DNA of 19,805 nucleotides from JARYMI01 sp964550915 (GTDB taxonomy: Bacteria > Acidobacteriota > Aminicenantia > Aminicenantales > UBA8522). Under the pieces are notes generated by a model that worked only from the letters and a program-made list of their open reading frames with translations, made no database searches and was not told where the DNA came from. The position numbers and the translations under genes were made by a program. The DNA lies in the NCBI GenBank assembly GCA_964550915.1, contig CAZKBY010000029.1, positions 1-19,805 on the forward strand. The letters run 5' to 3'. This document shows, in pieces, positions 6,988 through 15,003 of this stretch. How positions within the stretch are numbered: position 1 is the stretch's first letter; each line of letters starts with the position of its first letter.

Positions 6988-9864
6988 TCAGCGGATTTCT
7001 TTGAGGAAAGCGTAGAATTTGATCTCGTTGGCGTCGAGGCCGTGCTTGTAGACATAGCGGCTGGCCAGCTCCGAGGCAAAAAGCGCTCTGAAATAAGCCA
7101 TCGGCACTCTCTTCAGGATCTTAGAGAACCCGATCTCATCGACCAGCACAGTGGGTATACAGCAGGACGTCACTTTCCTGAAAAGGGCCCGGTCCTGCCA
7201 CAGGTCGGATTGGGCGACGGCGTCCTTGATCAGGTTAATCTTCTCGCTGATGAGGTCGGAAAGAACCGAGCGGGGCAGGCCCTTGGCCTCGTTTTCCCTC
7301 CAGATGATGTCGAACTCGAGCCGGGCGTTTTCCCGGATGATGTCGAGGATCTGGCGGACATATTTCCGGCGGAAGGCCGGGACGACACCGTCCTGGACGC
7401 ACATCAGCCGCTCATACTCCTCATCCGTTAGAGCCAGACTGGCCAGCACTTCGAGGGAGGATGAAGTGACGCCGCCCTTGTTGGCCGAGGCATCCTTGTA
7501 GATGATGACCCCGCGCTCCTCCAGGCGCAGCCTGGCTTGCTGAGTGAGGAAAAGGTTGGCGCCCTCGACGATGACCTTGAAGCGCGGCGCCCCTTTCTCG
7601 TCCAGATAGCGTTCCCAGTTGTTGATGTTGACCGAGGAGGGCCGGCCGCCGCAAGGGACAAAAAGGTCGGCTCGAAACTTCGGATGAAGATGGAAGGCAT
7701 TCCGGAAATCGAGGCCTGATTCAACTTTTTCCCCATCGGGGAGGCTCACATTCCGCTCCTTGATCCCGACGAAGAAACCCTGGGCTGAGAGCAAAGTGCG
7801 GCGGAAATTCTCGACCGTTTGACGTGCCTTGGCCAGGCGGACGAGCTCTTTCCTGTCCAGGCCTTCCGGGTCGAAGAGAACGCCCGAGCCGTCGATGATG
7901 GCCAGAATTTTATCCTTTGAGATCAGGATTTCGTTGCTGCCCAGGTCGCCGTCCGGTCCCCCCGTCATGACCTTGGTGATTTTCTCCTCTCTCAGGCCCA
8001 GCTTTTCCAGCGCTTTCAGGACATACTCGTGGATGGAATTGGTCGTCATGCCGTAGAGGTCATGGGGTATGCCGCCCATCGAAACAGGCTTGCCTGTCGA
8101 GAACGACCGCCAGTAGCGGTAGCCGCGGCTCCTGGCGCGCCGGGCCGCCCATTCCATGAGCTCGGCGGTTCCCTCGTCCGGGCCGAGGAAAAGAAGGATC
8201 TCCCGGCCATAGTTATCGACAACGCCCTCCTCGTTGAGCATGAGGTCGAGCAGTCCGTCGATATACTTTTTGAAGGCTTCCTCGGCGCAATGCTGATATC
8301 CCCAGCGCAGCAGGATCGTCCCCTTCGAGCCTCCTTCCGGGATGTCTTTGTTTTTGTGCTGCTGGGTCAGGGCCAGGTTGTAGTTTTCGTCAAAGATGAA
8401 ATCCGAGTTGTTGAGATAATTCTGCAAGCCGCTGGAGCGGACGATGCGGATGCCGCCCCGGGCAATATCGCGGAAGCGGACATGGAAGCCACGCATATCG
8501 GCGGAGATGATATGAAAGACGCCGTAAGGAGTCACAGGATAGTCGACCTTGTTTAAGAAGGTCGGGTCATACATGTAGGCGATGGACGTTTTTTCTTTAA
8601 CGTAAAAGTTCGTCTTCAGGACCGCTTCGATGAAAGCGCAGACGGCCAGAAAGATGTCCCGGTCGATTTCCACAGGCAGGTTGACGGCAATGTCCCTTTT
8701 CAGGGCATCTAGGTCTTTTTTGATTTCTCGGTCGGGCGAGGCAGGGCTAAATTTCCGGTCAAACAGACAAAAGAGTCTCTTGATCATCTCATGATTTCGG
8801 AGCAAGGCATCCCAGACCCTGGCCTCCGTGTAGGTATCCTTGACGAGCTTGGTCTTCATGGTACGCAGGATGCCTAATAGCTCCGGCGAATCCTTCAGGG
8901 CTTCGGCCAGCCGCAGGTATTCTTCGTTGTATCCCGTCAGGAACTGGTGAGCGAAGCTCCAGGCCGAGACGCCGAAGACGGTCTCCTGGGCGCTGAGCTT
9001 TCCCTCGCGGAACAAGGTCGAGAGCGGCGACTCGGGAATGACGTAAATCAGGCTAATATCTTCGACCATCTCCTGGACGAGCGCCTTGTCCCTGAGATCT
9101 TTGAAATAGAAGGCGTAGGCTGTCCGGCCGTTCGAAAACTGTTCGATGTACTTGCGGTTGGAGACCAGGCCATGAGAGTTAATAACGTCCGAGACGTTAG
9201 AGAAGAACCGGTAGCTGGAGTCGCGCTTGGTCACAACCGTGAGGCGGAGCTCATCCGTGCGGGAGACGTGGCTAACATCGATGAGCGGGCTTTCCCAGTC
9301 GCTCGTCTTCGAGATAAGGGCCTGGTAGCGGCCAAAGGTTTCGGCCGGCGCTGTCTTGAGGAAGGTCAGGTCGGCGATCTTGCGGAGGCTGGTTTCTCCT
9401 GGCACGGGATGAGCTACCGGAAACTCAGGCAGACACACGACGTACATCCTCAGATGTTCCAGCCCCCTGACCTTGCGCTGAGTCCGGTAGGACTGGAGGC
9501 GGCAGTTCGGGTATTTTTCTTCTATCCGGCGCTCGATTTCGAGAGCCCGGCTGTGGACATCATCGACAAGATAAATGGCTTCATTCTCGTGCTCGGTGGC
9601 CAGGTCGATTTTGACCGATTTTTCCTGCTTAATGGTGGCAATTATTTCGGCGGCCTTGATGGCCTGGATATGGTTGGCAATGGTCTTGAGGGGGGTAGTC
9701 CGGAAGTAGTAATCGTTCATGCCCAGCCCGGAGCAGAACCAGTCTAACTCCTCGCGCACGGCTTCCGGGGTGTAGGGCCCTTGATGAAGAATGATACGTT
9801 CGAGCTTGCTAAGCTGGCTTTCGGAAAGGACGGACTTGGCGGCGATCTCATTAAGGCTTTTCAT
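6988..9864 (-). CDS. Large NAD-dependent glutamate dehydrogenase (about 958 residues)
   Basis: A cytoplasmic enzyme expected to convert glutamate plus NAD to 2-oxoglutarate, ammonium and NADH (EC 1.4.1.2). The first 400 or so residues are a regulatory region, possibly with ACT-like folds. The catalytic Glu/Leu/Phe/Val-dehydrogenase core follows: FRDIARGGIRIVRS (464-477), HKNKDIPEGGSKGT (503-516, catalytic-type Lys514), GPDEGT (561-566), TTNSIHEYV (607-615), the nucleotide-binding GGPDGDLGSNE (635-645), VEGANLFLT (766-774) and KDASANKGGVTSS (790-802). The length matches the 115-kDa class (about 1000 residues), well above hexameric enzymes (about 450) and below the 180-kDa class. GGAGG (complement of 9873-9877) lies eight bases before the ATG, fixing the start. 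It is transcribed alone, convergent with the small basic gene and divergent from the redox operon. NADH made here could feed NuoF of that operon. Confidence 0.92.
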   Translation of the reverse strand: MKSLNEIAAKSVLSESQLSKLERIILHQGPYTPEAVREELDWFCSGLGMNDYYFRTTPLKTIANHIQAIKAAEIIATIKQEKSVKIDLATEHENEAIYLVDDVHSRALEIERRIEEKYPNCRLQSYRTQRKVRGLEHLRMYVVCLPEFPVAHPVPGETSLRKIADLTFLKTAPAETFGRYQALISKTSDWESPLIDVSHVSRTDELRLTVVTKRDSSYRFFSNVSDVINSHGLVSNRKYIEQFSNGRTAYAFYFKDLRDKALVQEMVEDISLIYVIPESPLSTLFREGKLSAQETVFGVSAWSFAHQFLTGYNEEYLRLAEALKDSPELLGILRTMKTKLVKDTYTEARVWDALLRNHEMIKRLFCLFDRKFSPASPDREIKKDLDALKRDIAVNLPVEIDRDIFLAVCAFIEAVLKTNFYVKEKTSIAYMYDPTFLNKVDYPVTPYGVFHIISADMRGFHVRFRDIARGGIRIVRSSGLQNYLNNSDFIFDENYNLALTQQHKNKDIPEGGSKGTILLRWGYQHCAEEAFKKYIDGLLDLMLNEEGVVDNYGREILLFLGPDEGTAELMEWAARRARSRGYRYWRSFSTGKPVSMGGIPHDLYGMTTNSIHEYVLKALEKLGLREEKITKVMTGGPDGDLGSNEILISKDKILAIIDGSGVLFDPEGLDRKELVRLAKARQTVENFRRTLLSAQGFFVGIKERNVSLPDGEKVESGLDFRNAFHLHPKFRADLFVPCGGRPSSVNINNWERYLDEKGAPRFKVIVEGANLFLTQQARLRLEERGVIIYKDASANKGGVTSSSLEVLASLALTDEEYERLMCVQDGVVPAFRRKYVRQILDIIRENARLEFDIIWRENEAKGLPRSVLSDLISEKINLIKDAVAQSDLWQDRALFRKVTSCCIPTVLVDEIGFSKILKRVPMAYFRALFASELASRYVYKHGLDANEIKFYAFLKEIR

Positions 9865-9895
9865 CGGCGTACCCTCCAGGAACTCTCGGCGGTTT

Positions 9896-9904
9896 ATTAT
9901 ACCA
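9896..9904 (-). promoter_or_regulatory. Extended -10 promoter of the glutamate dehydrogenase gene
   Basis: On the minus strand the sequence reads TGGTATAAT: a perfect TATAAT (9896-9901) preceded by the TG of an extended -10 (9903-9904). No good -35 is present, as is usual for extended -10 promoters. Start is predicted near 9889, giving a leader of about 25 bases. Confidence 0.55.
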
Positions 9905-9920
9905 TAAGGAGGCTATGGTA
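9900..9920. promoter_or_regulatory. Perfect inverted repeat overlapping the glutamate dehydrogenase -10 box
   Basis: Arms TACCATA (9900-9906) and TATGGTA (9914-9920) are separated by seven bases. The repeat covers the upstream end of the -10 box and the spacer, an ideal place for a repressor. The cognate regulator is unknown. Confidence 0.5.
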
Positions 9921-9926
9921 GCCTGG

Positions 9927-9945
9927 TTTGGGAAAATTTCCCAAA
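9927..9945. promoter_or_regulatory. Perfect 9-base-arm palindrome upstream of the glutamate dehydrogenase promoter
   Basis: TTTGGGAAA and TTTCCCAAA flank a single A centred at 9936. It lies at and just upstream of the -35 region of the minus-strand promoter. The tiny loop argues for a DNA operator, not an RNA hairpin. Confidence 0.5.
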
Positions 9946-10015
9946 AGTGGGGAAAAACTCCTCAGCGACGGCTCCAAGGGTCTGATTCTGAGAATTTTTT
10001 GATTCAATTATTTGT

Positions 10016-10025
10016 TTGATATCAA
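10016..10025. promoter_or_regulatory. TTGATATCAA palindrome in the putative Hdr operon promoter
   Basis: A 10-base palindrome lies six bases before TATAAG (10031-10036), a possible -10 box with a poor -35 (TTATTT, 10008-10013). A second TTGATTCAA lies at 9999-10007. The half-sites resemble those of FNR/CRP-type factors, but the spacing is not canonical. A promoter here is plausible but unproven. Confidence 0.3.
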
Positions 10026-10180
10026 CAGGTTATAAGCATCTTGGCGAACCGGTTTTTATTGCTGAATTTGGTATCAAAATTGCAATCTTTTCTGACTAAT
10101 GCCGAGGCTTGAGAATGCCCCTTTAGCCGGCCTCGCTTTTCGTCACAGACGAAGACCAAGGAATGCTGAGCCAAAGCCTG

Positions 10181-10187
10181 AGGAGGT
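10181..10187 (+). promoter_or_regulatory. Shine-Dalgarno deciding the hdrC start
   Basis: AGGAGGT seven bases before ATG 10195 fixes this start over the upstream in-frame ATG at 10099. Confidence 0.85.
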
Positions 10188-10194
10188 CAAGAAC

Positions 10195-10857
10195 ATGGCC
10201 CTCGAAGTAACCAAGGAGCCGGGAATTCTGGATAAGAAAGAGAGTGAACTTCGTGCTGCTTTCCTCTACCAGGTCTCCAACATCCCCGGAGGAGAAAAGA
10301 TCAACAGATGCATCCAGTGCGGCACCTGCACGGGATCGTGTCCGGTGAGTTACACAATGGATATCCCGCCCCGGGAAATCATCGCACTTTTCCGGGCCGG
10401 CGATATCGAATCCATCCTGGCGAGCCGCACCATCTGGATCTGTGCTTCGTGCTACGCCTGCACGGTCCGATGCCCCATGGGGATCAAGGTCACCGATATT
10501 CTCTATGCCTTAAAAAGGATGGCCATGGATAACAACCTTTTTCCTAAGAGGTTCCCCGTCTATGTCCTGTCCAGGTCGTTTGTCGGCTTGATCAACCTGT
10601 TCGGCCGAAGCTACGAAATCGGCTTACTGGCGGCTTTTTACCTCCGGACCAACCCCTTCAAGCTTTTCAAGATGATGCCCTTGGGCTACCGGCTGTGGCG
10701 CAAGGGCCGGATCGGGGTTCTGCCCAGGAGGATCAAGCAGCGGAAACAACTGTCGGCGATTTTGGGGGAAGCGGAGATCATGGAAATGATCGTGCCCATG
10801 ACAGCCTTGCCCTCGTCCTCTTCCGGAGGTCATCGGCAGAGAAGCATCCCTGCCTGA
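10195..10857 (+). CDS. hdrC: HdrC-like heterodisulfide reductase subunit, two [4Fe-4S] clusters
   Basis: A 220-residue protein. Two ferredoxin-type motifs lie at Cys39-42-45-49 (CIQCGTCTGSCP) and Cys83-86-89-93 (CASCYACTVRCP), the HdrC pattern. It would carry electrons between the HdrA flavin side and HdrB. After residue 150 there are hydrophobic and basic helices (IGLLAAFYL, KLFKMMPLGYRLW) and a low-complexity tail (LPSSSSGGHRQ). No clear membrane span is seen. I chose ATG 10195 because AGGAGGT (10181-10187) lies seven bases upstream; the upstream in-frame ATG 10099 has no ribosome site. First gene of a six-gene operon, followed by hdrB after 27 bases. Without methanogenic cofactors its disulfide or other substrate is not known. 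Confidence 0.92.
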   Translation: MALEVTKEPGILDKKESELRAAFLYQVSNIPGGEKINRCIQCGTCTGSCPVSYTMDIPPREIIALFRAGDIESILASRTIWICASCYACTVRCPMGIKVTDILYALKRMAMDNNLFPKRFPVYVLSRSFVGLINLFGRSYEIGLLAAFYLRTNPFKLFKMMPLGYRLWRKGRIGVLPRRIKQRKQLSAILGEAEIMEMIVPMTALPSSSSGGHRQRSIPA

Positions 10858-10884
10858 TGGAAGGACGTTTCTGAGGAGGTTCCC

Positions 10885-11754
10885 ATGCCGTACGTTTATT
10901 ACCCGGGCTGCAGCTTAGAGTCTTCGGCCAAGTCTTATGACCGGTCCACCCGCTGGGTCTTCAACAAGCTGGGCCAGGAGCTGGTCGAGCTTGAGGACTG
11001 GAACTGCTGCGGAGCAACGATGTACATGTCGATCAAGGAGACGATTTCGCTGGCTTTTTCCGCCCGTAACTTGGCTCTGGCCGAGCGCATGAAGGCGGAT
11101 CTTATCGCGCCCTGCAGCTCCTGCTACACAATCCTCAATAAAACAAACCATGTCCTGGAGGAGAATTTCATCCTCCGGGAAAAGGTCAACCAGTCGCTCA
11201 AGAAGGTGGGGCTGAGGTACAACCTCACGACGAAAGTCCGGCACCCTCTGGATGTTCTGGTCAATGATATCGGAATCGAGACGGTCAAGGCCCGGACTGA
11301 ATACGGGCTTAATGGGCTCAGGATCGCTCCCTACTACGGCTGTCAGATTGTCCGGCCAGACGGATTTTTTGATGACAAAGAAAATCCTACGACGATGGAC
11401 CGGCTGTTTCAGGCCCTGGGCGCCCAAATCGTCTATTTTCCGGTAAAGCTGCGCTGCTGTGGCGGGATGCTGATGACAACCTTTCAAGACGTGGCCCTGA
11501 AACTGAACAAGGAAATCTTAGAGTGCGCCGTGGAAAACAGGGCCGATTGCCTCATCACGACCTGCCCGCTCTGCCAGATCAACTTGGACGCTTATCAGGG
11601 TCAAATCAACAAAAAATACGGCTACAGCATTAAGATGCCCGTCCTGTTTTTCACCCAGCTTCTGGCTTACGCCATGGGGGCTTCGAGGCGAGAGGCAGGG
11701 TTTGACCAGAACCTGGTGCCCGTCAGCGAAAAAATTCTCGGAGGTTTGACATGA
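10885..11754 (+). CDS. hdrB: HdrB-like subunit with two CCG domains (disulfide-reducing site)
   Basis: A 289-residue cytoplasmic subunit. Both cysteine-rich CCG domains are complete: Cys9, Cys41-Cys42, Cys77 and Cys80 in the first; Cys153, Cys191-Cys192, Cys227 and Cys230 in the second (RCCGGMLMTTF, TTCPLCQINLD). In methanogens these ligate two noncubane [4Fe-4S] clusters that cleave the CoM-S-S-CoB disulfide. In bacteria HdrB homologues act on other disulfides or substrates not yet known. All ligands are present, so catalytic competence is plausible. GAGGAGGT (10873-10880) lies four bases before the ATG. The stop overlaps the next gene as ATGA, indicating coupled translation with the HdrA N-terminal half. 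Confidence 0.94.
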   Translation: MPYVYYPGCSLESSAKSYDRSTRWVFNKLGQELVELEDWNCCGATMYMSIKETISLAFSARNLALAERMKADLIAPCSSCYTILNKTNHVLEENFILREKVNQSLKKVGLRYNLTTKVRHPLDVLVNDIGIETVKARTEYGLNGLRIAPYYGCQIVRPDGFFDDKENPTTMDRLFQALGAQIVYFPVKLRCCGGMLMTTFQDVALKLNKEILECAVENRADCLITTCPLCQINLDAYQGQINKKYGYSIKMPVLFFTQLLAYAMGASRREAGFDQNLVPVSEKILGGLT

Positions 11755-12593
11755 AGGATGTCAAAGGGCGAAAGATCGGCGTTTATATCTGCCACTGCGG
11801 GTCCAACATCGCGGCGACTGTTGATGTCTATGCCGTCAGGGCCAAAGCCAGCCAGATGCCCTCAGTCGCCGTGGCCAGGGAATACAAGTTCATGTGCTCG
11901 GATCCCGGCCAGGAGATGATCAGGCGCGACATTCAAGAACTCGGCCTTGACCGGGTCGTCGTGGCCAGTTGCTCTCCCCTGATGCACGAGAACACGTTCA
12001 TGAAGACCTGCGAGAGCGCCGGGTTGAACCGCTATCTTTTCCAGATGGCCAACATCCGGGAGCACTGCTCCTGGGTGCACAAGGACAAACGCCAGGCCAC
12101 GCAAAAAGCCAAGCAGCTGGTTGCCGCGGCTGTAAACAGAGTCTTTTTCAACGAGCCTCTGGAGACGAAGAAGATCAAGATCAACCCGGCCACTCTCATC
12201 GTCGGCGGCGGGGTGGCTGGGATTCAGGCGGCCCTTGAGATTTCCGAATCGGGCAATGAAGTCTACCTCATCGAGAAAGAGCCTTCGATCGGCGGCCGGA
12301 TGGCCGTTCTCGACAAGACGTTCCCGACGCTCGATTGCTCGGCCTGTATCCTCACTCCAAAAATGGTCAGCGTCGGCCAGAGGAAGAACATCCACCTTCT
12401 CAGCTTCAGCGAAGTCGAAGAGGTCTCGGGCTCGATCGGAAACTTCAAGATCCGGGTCAAGCGCAAGCCGCGCTACATCGACGAGAGCAAGTGCACCGGC
12501 TGCGGGCTCTGTTATTCGTCCTGCCCGGCTGTCCGGATTCCCCGCAGGCGAGTTATCAAGCTCAGGGACAAGGTCTTGAAGGAGATCAGTTGA
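11751..12593 (+). CDS. hdrA (N-terminal half): HdrA N-terminal half: FAD-binding part, ends inside the inserted ferredoxin domain
   Basis: A 280-residue protein; intact HdrA is usually about 650 residues or more. It shows the HdrA N-terminal domain (YICHCGSNI 12-20, Cys49, SCSPLMHE 73-80, REHCSWVH 103-110), then the FAD fold LIVGGGVAGIQAALE (149-163), Glu175, GGRM (181-184) and LDCSACILTPKM (194-205). It then has the first motif of the inserted ferredoxin, CTGCGLCYSSCP (Cys248, 251, 254, 258). It ends 22 residues later with a basic tail. The missing half, from AVYIPTYQAVP onward, is found at 15004-16776. The stop is followed by AAGGAGGT (12612-12619) and nuoE, so this looks like a natural gene end and not a frameshift. 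GGAGGT (11740-11745) precedes its own start. FAD-based electron bifurcation would need both halves to dock. Confidence 0.92.
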   Translation: MKDVKGRKIGVYICHCGSNIAATVDVYAVRAKASQMPSVAVAREYKFMCSDPGQEMIRRDIQELGLDRVVVASCSPLMHENTFMKTCESAGLNRYLFQMANIREHCSWVHKDKRQATQKAKQLVAAAVNRVFFNEPLETKKIKINPATLIVGGGVAGIQAALEISESGNEVYLIEKEPSIGGRMAVLDKTFPTLDCSACILTPKMVSVGQRKNIHLLSFSEVEEVSGSIGNFKIRVKRKPRYIDESKCTGCGLCYSSCPAVRIPRRRVIKLRDKVLKEIS

Positions 12594-12624
12594 AACAAGC
12601 CGGGTAGGAGCAAGGAGGTTTGTC

Positions 12625-13098
12625 ATGGCCATGGATCTAACCAAGGTTAGCGAGATCATCGACAAATGGGAAGGTCGAAAGGATTTTCTGATCGAAATCC
12701 TCCAAGACATCCAGGACGTCTATTCCTATCTGCCGAGAGGGGTGCTGATTGAAGTTTCCAAGGTCCTGGAGATTCCTCTCAATCAGATATATGAAGCCGC
12801 GACCTATTACAAAGCCTTCAGCTTGACGCCCAAAGGCCGGTTTACTGTGAGCGTCTGCCAGGGGACAGCCTGTCATGTTCAGGGAGCGGATAGCGTCCTT
12901 GGCTCATTCGAAAGAGAGTTGGGCATAAAACTCGGCGGGACGGACAAGAACCTCGATTTTACCCTGGAAGCGGTCCGCTGTCTGGGCTGTTGCGGATTGG
13001 CTCCGGTCGTAACGGTCAATCAAGACATCCTTGCCAAGCTTGAGCCAAGCCAGGTCAAGAAAGTGGTCGAGAAATACCGGAAGATGCCCCGGCGCTGA
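12625..13098 (+). CDS. nuoE: NuoE/HydC-type thioredoxin-like [2Fe-2S] subunit
   Basis: A 157-residue subunit of the 24-kDa family. The helical N-terminal region (FLIEILQDIQDVYSYLP, IYEAATYYKAFSL) leads into a thioredoxin-like fold. Its [2Fe-2S] ligands are Cys78 and Cys83 (CQGTACHVQGAD), then Cys119 and Cys123 (RCLGCCGLAPVV). The cluster would sit beside the FMN of NuoF and accept or buffer NADH electrons. AAGGAGGT lies five bases before ATG 12625; Met3 is a possible alternative. It follows the HdrA N-terminal half by 31 bases and precedes nuoF by 24. In HydABC and HndABCD hydrogenases the same subunit pairs with an NuoF-like and a catalytic subunit. Here the third partner carries HdrA sequence instead. 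Confidence 0.94.
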   Translation: MAMDLTKVSEIIDKWEGRKDFLIEILQDIQDVYSYLPRGVLIEVSKVLEIPLNQIYEAATYYKAFSLTPKGRFTVSVCQGTACHVQGADSVLGSFERELGIKLGGTDKNLDFTLEAVRCLGCCGLAPVVTVNQDILAKLEPSQVKKVVEKYRKMPRR

Positions 13099-13122
13099 CG
13101 GATCCAAGACAGGGAGTCAGAC

Positions 13123-14994
13123 ATGAACGCGATCACGATCAAGGATTTGGCCGAGATCAAGAAAAAAAGGCAGGCCGAGCTGGAACTCCGCGAGGCGGGT
13201 CCTTGGCGGGCCAGGATCATCGTCCATACTGGGACGTGCGGGCTCAGCGCCGGAGCGGGAAAAGTTCTTCAAGCCTTCCAAGCGCTCGTCAAGGGCCAGA
13301 AGGATAACGGCATTCAATTGAGGGTCGCTGGCTGCGGCGGAATCTGTTCCCGGGAGCCGGTGGTCCAGGTCGAGATTCCCGGAGCACTGCCGGTGATGTA
13401 CGTTGACGTTGACGCCAAAGACGCCAAGCGCATTTTCGAGGACCATGTCCTGGGAAAGAAAATCGTCTCTCAGAAGATGCTGCCGGCCGACGACCCGTTT
13501 TTCAAACGGCAGGTCTTTATCGTCCTCCGCCATCGAGGGTTGATCGAGGCTGAAAATATCGACGATTACATCGCCCAGGACGGCTACGCCGCTCTGGCCA
13601 GAGCCCTGACTTCGATGTCTCCCCAGGAAGTCATCCAGACCATCAAGGCTTCAGGCTTGCGCGGCCGGGGCGGCGGCGGCTTCCCGGCTGGCGTGAAATG
13701 GGAGACCTGCCGCCAGGCCGGCGAGGAAAGAGGCGAAGAACGCTACGTCATCTGCAACGCCGATGAGGGGGACCCCGGAGCGTTCATGGACCGCAGCGTC
13801 ATCGAATCCGACCCTCATTCAGTCATTGAAGGCATGATCATCGGTGCCTATGCCATAGGGTCGAGGCAAGGGTATGTGTATATCCGGAAAGAATATCCGA
13901 TCGCCCTGGAGAAGCTGAATATAGCTCTGGCTCAAGCCCGTGAATACGGCCTGCTGGGCGATCATGTTCTCGGGACCGATTTTAGCTTCGATATTGAAGT
14001 CCACCGGGGAGCCGGCGCTTTTGTCTGCGGAGAATCGACGGCTCTGATGGCCTCGCTCGAGGGCAGGGCGGGGATACCGCGGGCCAAGTACATCCACACC
14101 GTCGAATACGGCCTGTGGAACAAGCCGAGCTGCTTGAACAACGTAGAAACATGGGCCAACGTTCCCGTCATCATCATGAAAGGGGTGGACTGGTTCACCA
14201 AGATTGGGACGGGCGATGTCTCCCGAAATCCCTGGGGAGGGAGCAAGGGGACGAAAGTCTTTTCCCTGACCGGAAAAGTGAAGAATACCGGGCTGATTGA
14301 GGTCCCCATGGGGATCACTCTGAGGGAGATCATCTTCGACATCGGAGGCGGCATCGGCAAGGGAAAAAAATTCAAGACGGTCCAGACGGGCGGGCCGTCA
14401 GGAGGATTCCTGCCTGAGAGCCTGCTCGACCTGCCGGTCGATTTTGACAGCCTCTCGGAGGCTGGTTCGATGATGGGCTCTGGCGGGATGATCGTCGGCG
14501 ATGAGGAAACCTGCATGGTCGACCTGGCCAAGTATTTCATTAACTTCCTGCTTGAGGAATCCTGCGGTAAATGCATCCCCTGCCGCGAGGGCCTGCGCAG
14601 CATGCATGCCATCCTGGACCGGATCACCAAGGGCGAAGGAAGAAACGGCGACATCGAGGCCCTGGAAGATCTTTCCAAGGTTATGATCCAGTCCTCGCTC
14701 TGCGCCCTCGGACAGAGTGCCCCCAATCCTGTCCTCACTGCTCTCAAGTATTTTCGGGAAGAATTCGATCAACATATTGATCATAAAAGATGTCCGGCTG
14801 GGGTGTGCACGGCTCTCTACGAGATGTCGATCGACCCCAACAAGTGCACGGGGTGCATGGTCTGCCTGCGCAACTGCCCGGTCCAGGCAATCAGTGGAGC
14901 CAAGCAGAAGCCGCACCTGATCGACAGGACCAAATGCATTAAGTGTAATATCTGTTATACGGTCTGCAAGTTTGACGCCGTCCGAAAAGAGTAG
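13123..14994 (+). CDS. nuoF: NuoF/HydB-type NADH-binding FMN subunit with extra ferredoxin domain
   Basis: A 623-residue flavoprotein, longer than NuoF of complex I (about 450) and built like HydB/HndC. It has an N-terminal thioredoxin-like region (Cys39, Cys71, Cys75). The FMN and NADH site is seen in LRGRGGGGFPAGVKWE (179-194), NADEGDPGAFMDR (212-224) and GESTALMASLEGR (303-315), followed by an SLBB-like segment. The N3-type cluster uses Cys481-484-487 and Cys527 (SCGKCIPCREG). The C-terminal 2[4Fe-4S] ferredoxin has Cys575-578-581-585 and Cys605-608-611-615. It would oxidise NADH or reduce NAD. AGGGAG (13111-13116) precedes the ATG. Its stop sits inside the ribosome site of the next gene. 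Extra clusters fit an electron-bifurcating enzyme; direction is inferred. Confidence 0.95.
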   Translation: MNAITIKDLAEIKKKRQAELELREAGPWRARIIVHTGTCGLSAGAGKVLQAFQALVKGQKDNGIQLRVAGCGGICSREPVVQVEIPGALPVMYVDVDAKDAKRIFEDHVLGKKIVSQKMLPADDPFFKRQVFIVLRHRGLIEAENIDDYIAQDGYAALARALTSMSPQEVIQTIKASGLRGRGGGGFPAGVKWETCRQAGEERGEERYVICNADEGDPGAFMDRSVIESDPHSVIEGMIIGAYAIGSRQGYVYIRKEYPIALEKLNIALAQAREYGLLGDHVLGTDFSFDIEVHRGAGAFVCGESTALMASLEGRAGIPRAKYIHTVEYGLWNKPSCLNNVETWANVPVIIMKGVDWFTKIGTGDVSRNPWGGSKGTKVFSLTGKVKNTGLIEVPMGITLREIIFDIGGGIGKGKKFKTVQTGGPSGGFLPESLLDLPVDFDSLSEAGSMMGSGGMIVGDEETCMVDLAKYFINFLLEESCGKCIPCREGLRSMHAILDRITKGEGRNGDIEALEDLSKVMIQSSLCALGQSAPNPVLTALKYFREEFDQHIDHKRCPAGVCTALYEMSIDPNKCTGCMVCLRNCPVQAISGAKQKPHLIDRTKCIKCNICYTVCKFDAVRKE

Positions 14995-15003
14995 GAGGAA
15001 ACG

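Larger units (their letters stand above)
9865..10194. other. Divergent control region between the glutamate dehydrogenase and Hdr genes
   Basis: 330 bases without a gene I can support. The left part holds a minus-strand extended -10 box and two perfect inverted repeats (9900-9920 and 9927-9945). The middle is AT-rich with TTGATTCAA (9999-10007), TTGATATCAA (10016-10025), TATAAG (10031-10036) and GGTATCAAAA near 10070-10079. The right part is an untranslated leader to the hdrC start. An open frame from ATG 10099 joins hdrC in frame, but it lacks a ribosome site and has a composition unlike HdrC. Confidence 0.7.

Noticed and set aside
8947..9747. 266-codon plus-strand open frame
   Set aside because: It lies fully opposite the well-supported glutamate dehydrogenase, lacks a ribosome site and matches no family; a GC-rich antisense shadow.
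9982..10000. Short hairpin followed by six T as a terminator
   Set aside because: The ATTCT/AGAAT stem is five weak pairs with a one-base loop and no upstream gene on that strand to terminate.
10041..10062. Possible sigma54 promoter (TTGGC...TTGC) before hdrC
   Set aside because: The GG and GC elements are 16 bases apart; sigma54 needs 10.
10099..10194. N-terminal extension of HdrC from ATG 10099
   Set aside because: No Shine-Dalgarno; the added residues are unlike HdrC; AGGAGGT before ATG 10195 is decisive.
12500..12630. Frameshift as explanation for the short HdrA
   Set aside because: The continuation of HdrA is not in any frame downstream of 12593; a strong ribosome site and nuoE follow, and the missing half is found 2.4 kb later, fused to another domain.
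11862..12710. 282-codon minus-strand open frame
   Set aside because: It is antisense to the HdrA N-terminal half and the start of nuoE, with no motif or ribosome site.
13962..14747. 261-codon minus-strand open frame
   Set aside because: It is the reverse shadow of nuoF, whose Fe-S and NADH motifs are unambiguous.
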